Below, in pieces: positions 33,273-40,380 of a DNA stretch of 45,110 bases. The translations under genes and the position numbers were made by a program. The stretch lies in NCBI GenBank assembly GCA_965370555.1, contig CBDUVB010000013.1, forward strand, positions 1 to 45,110, read 5' to 3'. Position 1 is the first letter of the stretch; each line of letters starts with the position of its first letter. The notes beneath the pieces are model-generated. The model ran no database searches, had not been told where the DNA came from, and saw only the letters and a program-made list of their open reading frames with translations. The stretch is from JAJOKK01 sp965370555. GTDB taxonomy: Bacteria > Bipolaricaulota > Bipolaricaulia > UBA7950 > UBA9294.

Positions 33273-33699
33273 CTTCCTCTCCTGCGGCGACGAGTGAGAT
33301 GATCGCCTTTGCTACCGGCTCACCGGCGACCGTCCCCTCCACCTCGGCGCGAAGTAATCCTCTCCTCTTACGCAGTGTGCGTGCCGTGAGGAGAAGCTGA
33401 TCCCCAGGGACGACCCTTCGGCGGATGCGGGCCTGATCGATTCCTACCAGGTAGCCCATCCCCTTGCCATCTAGACCCATAAGAAAGGCGGCTGTCTGGG
33501 CCATCGCCTCCAGGATCAACGTTCCCGGCATCACCGCGGATAGGGGTTCGGGAAAGTGACCCTGGAAGACCGGCTCGTTGATCGTCACGTTCTTCAGCGC
33601 GACGACACGCCCCTCTCCCTCTTCCACTATCCGATCGATCAAGAGATAGGGATACCTCAGGGGTAACGACCGCCGGATCGCCTCGATATCCCGCACCAT
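33262..33699 (-). CDS. fabZ: 3-hydroxyacyl-ACP dehydratase, FabZ type
   Basis: Dehydrates 3-hydroxyacyl-ACP in fatty-acid elongation. 145 residues, hot-dog fold. Catalytic histidine H48 in QGHFPEPLSAVMPG and glutamate E64 in LEAMAQ. The interval between them is two residues longer than in E. coli FabZ (16 versus 14), caused by extra residues in the EPLSA stretch. The start ATG has only a weak ribosome binding site. It overlaps ftcD. Position after skp and bamA is usual, but lpxD and lpxA are missing around it. Confidence 0.9.
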   Translation of the reverse strand: MVRDIEAIRRSLPLRYPYLLIDRIVEEGEGRVVALKNVTINEPVFQGHFPEPLSAVMPGTLILEAMAQTAAFLMGLDGKGMGYLVGIDQARIRRRVVPGDQLLLTARTLRKRRGLLRAEVEGTVAGEPVAKAIISLVAAGEEDVG

Positions 33700-33705
33700 C
33701 TTCGT

Positions 33706-34443
33706 TTACAGGTACGTACTGAGTTCGTGCTTGACCATGTCAGTGATATCGATCATCTTGGCCGTGTTGCGGTAGATGATGACGTTCTTGACGCGCAGGA
33801 CGAGGTCGTACCCCTCAGCGAGGGCCACCTTGTTCGCGGCCTCCACGATCTTCGCTGTCGCGGCCTGTGTGAGGAGCTGGTCGAGCTGGGTGAACGCGTT
33901 CTTCACCTGGGTATAACGATTCTCGAACTCCTGCGTATCGATCACTCCCGTGCGTACCGTCGTCACCAGGTTCTTCATCTCGTCGATGACCGGCTGGGCT
34001 TCATCCCTGAGTCGCTGCAGGTCGCTACGCATATTACTGAATCCCGAGGAGTCGATCATCTTGTCGATCGTGCCGACGTCGATGTTGAGTTGTGCCTGCA
34101 GAAGTTCGACTTGCAGGCGATCATTGGTATTTTGGTATTCATCCTTGGAGATCGTTCCTGCCATGAAATCCTGTTGTAACTTGGCGATCTCCATCTGTTT
34201 ATCGATCGCCTTCTGCCGCAGGTCACTCACTGCATCGGTGAAGACGCTGAAGGCATCCTCAGCGTTCAGGTAAGCGATCTTGAGCGGGGCGCTCGATGAA
34301 TTCTCCAGATTCGTGATCCGATCACCCAGGGCGTTCAGTGCGGCCTCATCTCCTCCGCTTGAGGGAAGGACAAACGGAAGGACCAGTGCGAGGGCCGCGA
34401 GAAGCAGAGCGACAACAGCGACAACCATCGTGTTCTTAGACAT
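33706..34443 (-). CDS. OmpH/Skp-like periplasmic chaperone
   Basis: Probably holds unfolded outer-membrane proteins in the periplasm for BamA. 245 residues, longer than enterobacterial Skp (about 160). An N-terminal hydrophobic segment (residues 6-27) acts as signal or anchor. KIAYLNAEDAFSVF resembles the Skp/OmpH start, and long helical, Q/E/K-rich stretches (about 75-130 and 160-210) suggest coiled-coil arms. The C-terminal segment YDLVLRVKNVIIYRN is also OmpH-like. AAGGAGG lies before the ATG. It directly follows bamA, the standard arrangement. Family assignment rests on weak similarity plus context. Confidence 0.75.
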   Translation of the reverse strand: MSKNTMVVAVVALLLAALALVLPFVLPSSGGDEAALNALGDRITNLENSSSAPLKIAYLNAEDAFSVFTDAVSDLRQKAIDKQMEIAKLQQDFMAGTISKDEYQNTNDRLQVELLQAQLNIDVGTIDKMIDSSGFSNMRSDLQRLRDEAQPVIDEMKNLVTTVRTGVIDTQEFENRYTQVKNAFTQLDQLLTQAATAKIVEAANKVALAEGYDLVLRVKNVIIYRNTAKMIDITDMVKHELSTYL

Positions 34444-34484
34444 GCTATTCCTCCTTTTTTGCTTTACAAGAAAAACCGAATTGA

Positions 34485-34513
34485 ATTATACAGGGTGTCC
34501 CCCCTCGGGTCAC
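34485..34513 (-). promoter_or_regulatory. Promoter of the skp-like gene, overlapping a hairpin after bamA
   Basis: On the minus strand: -35 GTGACC (34508-34513), 17-base spacer, perfect -10 TATAAT (34485-34490). The -35 lies in one arm of a 6-bp hairpin, AGGGTG/CACCCT (34511-34516 with 34492-34497), that begins at the bamA stop. The hairpin has no T-tract, so it may only slow read-through. Confidence 0.55.
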
Positions 34514-34515
34514 CC

Positions 34516-36687
34516 TTAGAACATCGGGCTGAATCCAAAATTGAAGTGAGGGACCCATCCAAGATCGGAGCCGAGAACCCACGCCATATCCAACCGCACG
34601 TACATTCCGGCTGCCTCGATCCCCAATTCCACTCCAAAGGATGCCTTCGCGCCCTCGGAATTTACCTGGTCGAAGTTCACCCCACTGTCGAAGAACAGAA
34701 CCCCGGTAAGCCCCTCCACTACCGCAAGGCGATATTCAATGTTGGCGTAACAGAGCCGTCGAACAGGAGAAGCATCGGTGCCACGTATCGTCATGGGGCC
34801 ACCCAGATCATAAGCTTGCGAGAACGGAAGGTGGTATCCCCAGCCTAGGGCAAGACGAATGGCGATGACTTGATCGCGCTCGGTAAGAAACGGGAGACCA
34901 ATTCGCACTGGCGAGAAGTGAACCCATTGCACGTCAAGCTTGGTAAAATCAGGGCCAACCGCAAACCCGCCTGCTTGTTCCAAGGAGAGAGCGCGGCGAC
35001 TCCCTGCCGTTGGGAAACGCGGATTATTCACATCATCGAAGCGTAGGCCAATGGTGACGGAATCGATCGGTTGCCAGAGAGAATCGTCGCTCGTAGTTAC
35101 TGATTCGTGCTTGTAGGAGAGGGTGAGGTCGGTGTAGTCGGCCCACGGATAGCTCACCGATCCTCTTCCTCCGATAGTGAGGAACGTCTGTGATTGATCC
35201 TCATCGATCGACCTCTCATCGCTTCGGCGATAGAGATTGATCCCCACGCGGTTGAAATCCTGGAAGTAGGCGACCGTACTGTAACCGAGGTTCCAGACAG
35301 CGCTCTTATCCTCGATCAGCCCGCGACTGTAGGAGAAAGAAAGATCTTGGCCTGTTCCAAAAAGATTCTTCTGGCTGTAGTCAAGCTTCCCTACCAATCC
35401 CCCGCTCTCCGGAGAGAACGCGATCGATCCATTGATCCCTCCCAGTTTCTTGTTCTCGACGATGGCTATGGAGAGGGAGACTTGGTCATCGACCCACTCG
35501 GGGACGATATCGAGCGACGTGAAATAACCGAGCGACATAAGTCCCTGGTAAGCAACAGCGAGTCTTCCCTGATTCAGGATCTCTCCCTCGTGGATGCCCA
35601 GGGTCTTCATGATCACGTAGTTCTTTGTGTGATCGTTTCCCGCGACGCTGATATCGCCGATTTCTCCTTCCTCTATCGTCAAGGGGAGAACTCCCTCCTC
35701 GATCGGGCCGACGGAGAGACGGACCATGACGTACCCGGTGCGGTAGTAGAGGTCGTAGAGGCCTTGGATGATCCGGAGGAGGGCGTAGTTGTCGATCGAC
35801 CCTGGTGGGATCTCACCGAGCGAGCTCTCAGCGAGCTCGTGCGGGAAGAGGGTCACCCCTGCAAGGGTGATGCCGTTGATCTCGATCGGGTTCTCGATCA
35901 GCCGCCTCTCGGTGAAGGTCCACAGCAGGCGGACTTCATCCGCGGTCGCCCCCTGTTGAGGAACGATATTCACATCGGAGAAGAAGATCGATTCCTTGAA
36001 GCGAGCGAGAACCCTCTGGACCGACGCTTTCTTCAGGCATACACCAATAGGAAGGTCTATCATCTCCTGCGCAACCTCTTCGGGAACGGTTTCGAGGCCG
36101 CTGACCATGTTCGCGGTAATCCTCCCCTCGATGATCTCTATTGAGAGCGTCTCGCCTGGGATGACCTTCCCCACCATGATCAGGGTGTAGCCCTTCTTCT
36201 CGTACTCATCGATCACCGCTTGCAGCCCATCCTCGATTGACTTGTTGCTGAGGACCTTATTCGTCTTCACCCCATTGTCACGGAGGATGCGACGGATCTT
36301 GTCGGAGGGCATGATCGGTGTGCGGAAGAGGGTGACTCCAAAGACTTCGAATGGCTCTGTGTTCACGTTCCCTGTGATCTCGATCTTCTTCAGCACCGAG
36401 TTTTCCACCACGCGGAAGAGGATCGAGCCCGCGTCATCGATCGTTGGGATCACCTCGCTGAACCAGCCGAGGTCGAAGATCGCTTGAGATGCCTCCTTCA
36501 GGTCGTCCGCATTGATCGTATCGCCCACGTGGAATGGGACGACATCGAGGATCTCCTTCGCCTGAATCTCCACGTTTCCCTCGACCTCGATCCCCGACAC
36601 GGTGAGCGGAAGGTCGGCCGCCACTGCCGCGGTCGCTAGCCCTATCATCATTATCCATGCCAGAATACATAACCTTCTTGCTATCAT
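34516..36687 (-). CDS. bamA: Outer membrane protein assembly factor BamA (Omp85)
   Basis: Central pore of the machine that folds beta-barrel proteins into the outer membrane. 723 residues: signal peptide (cleavage near VAA/DL, residues 24-25), a series of POTRA domains to about residue 380 (IEVEGNVEI, KIEITGNV, EINGITLAG and DISVAGNDHTKNYVIMKTLG mark successive starts), then a barrel with GSISYPW-like and MTIRGTDASP segments. It ends in the aromatic residue F, as expected for an outer-membrane barrel. GAGGAGG precedes the ATG. Its presence shows that the cell has an outer membrane. Confidence 0.93.
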   Translation of the reverse strand: MIARRLCILAWIMMIGLATAAVAADLPLTVSGIEVEGNVEIQAKEILDVVPFHVGDTINADDLKEASQAIFDLGWFSEVIPTIDDAGSILFRVVENSVLKKIEITGNVNTEPFEVFGVTLFRTPIMPSDKIRRILRDNGVKTNKVLSNKSIEDGLQAVIDEYEKKGYTLIMVGKVIPGETLSIEIIEGRITANMVSGLETVPEEVAQEMIDLPIGVCLKKASVQRVLARFKESIFFSDVNIVPQQGATADEVRLLWTFTERRLIENPIEINGITLAGVTLFPHELAESSLGEIPPGSIDNYALLRIIQGLYDLYYRTGYVMVRLSVGPIEEGVLPLTIEEGEIGDISVAGNDHTKNYVIMKTLGIHEGEILNQGRLAVAYQGLMSLGYFTSLDIVPEWVDDQVSLSIAIVENKKLGGINGSIAFSPESGGLVGKLDYSQKNLFGTGQDLSFSYSRGLIEDKSAVWNLGYSTVAYFQDFNRVGINLYRRSDERSIDEDQSQTFLTIGGRGSVSYPWADYTDLTLSYKHESVTTSDDSLWQPIDSVTIGLRFDDVNNPRFPTAGSRRALSLEQAGGFAVGPDFTKLDVQWVHFSPVRIGLPFLTERDQVIAIRLALGWGYHLPFSQAYDLGGPMTIRGTDASPVRRLCYANIEYRLAVVEGLTGVLFFDSGVNFDQVNSEGAKASFGVELGIEAAGMYVRLDMAWVLGSDLGWVPHFNFGFSPMF

Positions 36688-36699
36688 ATTTCCTCCTCG

Positions 36700-38235
36700 T
36701 CAGTGAAGAGTCTCGTCGCTTGGCCGGTACTGGATCGCCTCTGCCAGGTGTTGCGCTTTTATGGAGCGCGCCGCGTCCAGATCAGCGATCGTTCGCGCCA
36801 CCTTCAACACACGAGTATAAGCACGCGCGCTCAGCGCAAATCGGTCGATCGCCATCCTCAGGAGCTCCTCTGCCTCCTTATCGAGCGAACAGTACCGCGT
36901 GATCTCCTGCGAATCCAGTTGGGCGTTGGAGAAACGGCCTGGTTCATCTCGTAATCGCTCCCATTGTACCCTTCTTGCCACTCCCACTCTAGTCTGGATG
37001 GCGGCCGACCTCTCCCCGCAGGGGCGGGTGAGGAGTTCCTCCGGGGTCAACCGGGGAACCTCGACGACGAGGTCGATTCGATCGAGGAACGGGCCTGAGA
37101 GTCGCTTGCGATAGCGTTTGATCTCATAGGGACTGCACGTGCACGCCTGTAAGTGGTCGCCAAGGTGTCCGCACGGGCAAGGATTCATCGCTCCGACCAG
37201 AGTGAAGCTCGCCGGGTAGCGCACCGAGACCCCGGCGCGGGAGATGAGGATCGATCGATCCTCGAGTGGCTGGCGCAGGGTCTCCAGGACACGGCGGTCG
37301 AATTCGGGGAGCTCATCCAGGAAAAGAACGCCGTGATGCGAGAGAGTGATCTCCCCCGGCCCAGGGAGGCCATGTCCTCCTCCGACCATCCCTGCGTAGG
37401 AGATGGTGTGGTGCGGGGCGCGGAGCGGTGGCTGTGTTATCAACGGGGTATCCTGAGCAAGGAGCCCTGCGATGCTATAGATCCGTGTCACATCGAGGGC
37501 TTCATCGAAAGAGAGGGGAGGAAGAATCCCAGGGAGGGAGTGCGCCAGCATGCTCTTTCCCGCTCCTGGAGGACCGATTAACAAGAGGTTATGCCCTCCG
37601 GCAGCCGCTACTTCGAGGGCCCGCTTCGCCTGTTCCTGTCCCTTGACGTCGTGGATATCGACCGTAGGTGCGCGTGCGATCCGTTGCATCACTCCCTCGC
37701 GATCGATCGTGAACGGGGGAAGGACTTTCTCCCCACTGAGGAAGGCGGCCGCTTCGGCGAGGGTCTCTACAGGGTAGACAGTGACCCCGTCGACAAGGGC
37801 CGCTTCAACAGCATTTGCTGCCGGGACGATCACCCCGTCGAGGTGCGCAACGCTGGCGGAGAGAGCGATCGGTAGAACTCCGTGCACCCCGCGCACCTCC
37901 CCGTCAAGCGAGAGCTCGCCCACGACCAGATAGCGCGCGGACGATGGCTTGATCTGATTCGAGGCGATGAGGATCGAAAGCGCCGTCGGAAGGTCGAACC
38001 CTACCCCCTCCTTTCGCAGGTCCGCTGGTGCGAGGTTTGCAGTGATCCGTCTTGCAGGGAAGGTGTAGCCCGAGTTCTTGATCGCACTACGGATCCGCTC
38101 CCTGCTCTCTGTTATCTCCTTTTCGGGGAGACCGACCACCTGAAAAGCAGGGAGACCGCCGGCGACATCACACTGGACCTCGATCAACTGTGCCTCGATT
38201 CCGATCACCACAGCGCTCAGTAAGCGTGCAAACAT
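36700..38235 (-). CDS. YifB/ComM-family Mg-chelatase-like ATPase
   Basis: AAA+ helicase-like protein; ComM promotes branch migration during natural transformation in some bacteria. 511 residues. N-terminal ribosomal S5/Lon-like domain (VEVQ-type segment VQCDVAGGLPAFQVVGL), Walker A GPPGAGKSMLAHSLPG, Walker B VLFLDELPEF, a zinc-type CPCGHLGDHLQACTCS segment, and the C-terminal arginine-finger region RAYTRVLKVARTIADLD. Overlaps yraN by 19 bases and lies 12 bases before bamA. Full length, no damage seen. Confidence 0.92.
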   Translation of the reverse strand: MFARLLSAVVIGIEAQLIEVQCDVAGGLPAFQVVGLPEKEITESRERIRSAIKNSGYTFPARRITANLAPADLRKEGVGFDLPTALSILIASNQIKPSSARYLVVGELSLDGEVRGVHGVLPIALSASVAHLDGVIVPAANAVEAALVDGVTVYPVETLAEAAAFLSGEKVLPPFTIDREGVMQRIARAPTVDIHDVKGQEQAKRALEVAAAGGHNLLLIGPPGAGKSMLAHSLPGILPPLSFDEALDVTRIYSIAGLLAQDTPLITQPPLRAPHHTISYAGMVGGGHGLPGPGEITLSHHGVLFLDELPEFDRRVLETLRQPLEDRSILISRAGVSVRYPASFTLVGAMNPCPCGHLGDHLQACTCSPYEIKRYRKRLSGPFLDRIDLVVEVPRLTPEELLTRPCGERSAAIQTRVGVARRVQWERLRDEPGRFSNAQLDSQEITRYCSLDKEAEELLRMAIDRFALSARAYTRVLKVARTIADLDAARSIKAQHLAEAIQYRPSDETLH

Positions 38236-38591
38236 GGTTCTTCCTCGCAGAACGCACCCTTGTACAATGTGACCTTTTCTCCCTGTAGGGCGACGAAGTC
38301 GAAGCGAACCGGGAGATCGCTTTCGACCACGCTCAGGTAAGCCTTGGCGGCCGCGATGACCCGTTTGCGTTTGTGCACATCGAGCGCCGCTTCCGGTCCG
38401 CCGAACCCGACCTTTGAGCGGGCCTTTACCTCGACGAAGACCAGGCTCCCCTCATCACGAGCAATGATATCGATCTCGCCGAACCGCGAACGCCAATTGC
38501 GCGCGATGATCTCGTATCCCTGTTGGCGCAGGTATTGGCAAGCCCGATTCTCTCCCTCTCTTCCCAATTGCTGACCTTTATCATTCATCAT
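38217..38591 (-). CDS. yraN: UPF0102 family protein YraN (nuclease-like fold)
   Basis: Conserved small protein with a PD-(D/E)XK-type nuclease fold; the role is unclear, often next to comM or ribonuclease HII genes. About 124 residues. The open frame extends upstream to 38669, but the conserved part starts at GQQLGREGENRACQYL, so ATG 38591 (or 38588) is chosen. The motif RSRFGEIDIIARD...VFVEVKARS carries the expected E-D-E-x-K residues. The predicted -10 box ends 9 bases before the start, so the mRNA may lack a leader. Confidence 0.9.
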   Translation of the reverse strand: MMNDKGQQLGREGENRACQYLRQQGYEIIARNWRSRFGEIDIIARDEGSLVFVEVKARSKVGFGGPEAALDVHKRKRVIAAAKAYLSVVESDLPVRFDFVALQGEKVTLYKGAFCEEEPCLHAY

Positions 38592-38600
38592 GTTCTCAAT

Positions 38601-38630
38601 ATAATAACGGTATACAGAGGATGAGAGCAA
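38601..38630 (-). promoter_or_regulatory. Possible promoter of the yraN-comM-bamA unit
   Basis: On the minus strand: -35 TTGCTC (38625-38630), 18-base spacer, -10 TATTAT (38601-38606). The start would be near 38594, only about 3 bases before the ATG at 38591. Back to back with the promoter at 38653-38681. Confidence 0.45.
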
Positions 38631-38652
38631 GAAGCTACTGGCGAAACATACG

Positions 38653-38681
38653 TTGCGACCCCATCGCAAAATAGCTATAAT
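38653..38681 (+). promoter_or_regulatory. Promoter of the deaminase gene
   Basis: -35 TTGCGA (38653-38658), 17-base spacer, perfect -10 TATAAT (38676-38681). Predicted start near 38688, 26 bases before the TTG start codon. Confidence 0.7.
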
Positions 38682-38713
38682 TCAGGAAAGATGGATAGAC
38701 AGAGAGGTTTTGA

Positions 38714-40006
38714 TTGGGGATAATTCTTAGGAATATCGTCACAGGCGCGGAGAAAGAGGCCAAGGTCATTCAGCTTCGCATCGAAAGGGAAACGTTCAGC
38801 GCTATCAGCGAGGAAGAGTTACCTCTCCGTGCCGACGACACGGTCATCGACGGGGGGAGGAAGCTCGTCCTTCCGGGGTTTGTCAACGCTCATACACACC
38901 TCCCAATGGTCCTCTTCCGTGGCCTTGCCGATGACCTTTTGCTGCGCGTCTGGCTGGAAGAGCATATCTGGCCGATTGAGAAGGATCTCCACCCAGAGGA
39001 GGTCTACTGGGGGGCGTTGTTCGGTTTAGCTGAGATGATCCACGGAGGGACAACGACTTGCGCGGACATGTACTTTCATACCGACGCTATAGGGCGTGCG
39101 GTGGAAGAGGTTGGCGTGCGGGCGCTCCTCTCGTGCGGGATCATCGCTGAGAGGCTCGACGCACATGGGAAGAGGGAGTTGAAGAAGGCGGAAGAGGCGA
39201 TCACTCACTGGGAAGGAGCCGCGAACGGGCGGATCAGGACCGCGGTCAGCCCGCACGCCATCTATACTTGTGGCGAACCAGTCTGGCACGCGGCGATCGA
39301 CCTCGCGGGAAAGTACGCGGTTCCCATTCACACACACCTGGCGGAATCGGCAGAGGAGACAAAGTGGTGCCAGAAGAACCTGGGGTTGCGCCCTGTTCCC
39401 ACTCTCGATCGGATCGGCGCCTTTTCGGTCCCGACAGCGTCGGTCCCGACACTGGTCGCGCACTGTGTGCGGGTCGATGAGGCAGATATAAGACTGCTCG
39501 CCGAGCGGGGGGTGACGGTCGTTCACTGTCCGAAGAGCAACGCCAAGTTGGGAAACGGGATTGCCCCACTTGCGGCGATGCGCGCGGCTGGGGTACGGGT
39601 CGCCTTGGGAACAGACGGTGCGGCGACGAACAACAGCCTGGACATGATCGAAGAAATGCGGATGGCAACGCTCTTGGAAAAGGGAATAGAAGAGGATCCA
39701 ACGGCTCTCCCAGCTCGCGATGTGGTCGAGATGGCCACTCGGGTCGGGGCCGAGGCACTCGGAATGGGGGCGAAACGGCTCGCTGTCGGCGAACCAGCTG
39801 ACCTCGTCCTGATCGATCTCGACAGCATTCGGACCCTTCCTACCTACGACCCCTTCTCAGCGCTTGTCTACGCGGCACACGTGGAGGATGTGACCGACGT
39901 GATCGTCGCCGGTCGGTTCCTCCTGAAGGATAAGGAACTCCTCACGATTGACGAGGAGCGCGTAAAACACGAGGTAAAGAGGATAGCGAAACGCTACAGA
40001 AACTGA
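38714..40006 (+). CDS. mtaD: 5'-methylthioadenosine/S-adenosylhomocysteine deaminase-type amidohydrolase
   Basis: Metal-dependent amidohydrolase that deaminates adenosine derivatives such as methylthioadenosine or SAH to inosine forms. 430 residues. Metal ligands H60 and H62 in NAHTHLPMVLFRG; further HTHLAES, VAHCVRVDEADI, HCPKSNAKLGNG and GTDGAATNNSLDM with the last metal aspartate. The start is TTG at 38714 with AGAGAGG 6 bases upstream. Other amidohydrolases of the same clade (chlorohydrolase-like, guanine deaminase) cannot be fully excluded from motifs alone. Confidence 0.88.
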   Translation: MGIILRNIVTGAEKEAKVIQLRIERETFSAISEEELPLRADDTVIDGGRKLVLPGFVNAHTHLPMVLFRGLADDLLLRVWLEEHIWPIEKDLHPEEVYWGALFGLAEMIHGGTTTCADMYFHTDAIGRAVEEVGVRALLSCGIIAERLDAHGKRELKKAEEAITHWEGAANGRIRTAVSPHAIYTCGEPVWHAAIDLAGKYAVPIHTHLAESAEETKWCQKNLGLRPVPTLDRIGAFSVPTASVPTLVAHCVRVDEADIRLLAERGVTVVHCPKSNAKLGNGIAPLAAMRAAGVRVALGTDGAATNNSLDMIEEMRMATLLEKGIEEDPTALPARDVVEMATRVGAEALGMGAKRLAVGEPADLVLIDLDSIRTLPTYDPFSALVYAAHVEDVTDVIVAGRFLLKDKELLTIDEERVKHEVKRIAKRYRN

Positions 40007-40100
40007 TCGGCCCCCTCCTGGGATGAGGGCTCACCAGCGCGATGGTTTACCCCTAGCGTAATCACCCCATCTCGGAAGCGGGGTTCAATAGGAGGAGTAA
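40007..40100 (+). promoter_or_regulatory. rpsO leader with two hairpins
   Basis: After the deaminase stop comes a weak stem CCCTC (40013-40017) / GAGGG (40025-40029). Just before the rpsO ribosome binding site is ACCCC (40064-40068) / GGGGT (40080-40084). The second could be part of an S15 autoregulatory leader, but it matches no class I can name. No clear promoter pair is visible, so rpsO may be co-transcribed with the deaminase gene. Confidence 0.35.
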
Positions 40101-40373
40101 ATGAGTCTGACACGAGAACAGAAGGAAGAGATCGTCAAGAATTACGGGAAGAGTGATACGGATACAGGATCCGCAGCGGTACAGATCGCAATGCTCACCG
40201 AGCGGATCAAAGAACTTACAGGACATCTGAACGAACATAGGAAGGACTTTAGTTCACAATGGGGTTTGCGCAAGATGGTCGGCCAGCGCCGACGGTTGTT
40301 GAAGTACATCAAGAGCCATGACCTCACTGCGTACAAGGAATTGATTCAACGACTAGAAATCAGAGGAGTCTAA
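40101..40373 (+). CDS. rpsO: 30S ribosomal protein S15
   Basis: Binds 16S rRNA early in small-subunit assembly. 90 residues, one more than usual. Landmarks: DTGSAAVQIAMLTERI, LTGHLNEHRKDF and the C-terminal GQRRRLLKYIKSHDLTAYKE. TAGGAGGAG lies before the ATG. Followed 7 bases later by pnp, the classic rpsO-pnp pair. Confidence 0.98.
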   Translation: MSLTREQKEEIVKNYGKSDTDTGSAAVQIAMLTERIKELTGHLNEHRKDFSSQWGLRKMVGQRRRLLKYIKSHDLTAYKELIQRLEIRGV

Positions 40374-40380
40374 GGAAACG

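Noticed and set aside
35194..36144. A 316-codon plus-strand frame antisense to bamA
   Set aside because: No recognisable motif, no ribosome binding site, and it lies fully inside a well-supported gene.
38592..38669. N-terminal extension of yraN
   Set aside because: It runs through the predicted promoter and is not like the family; conserved sequence begins after the ATG at 38591.
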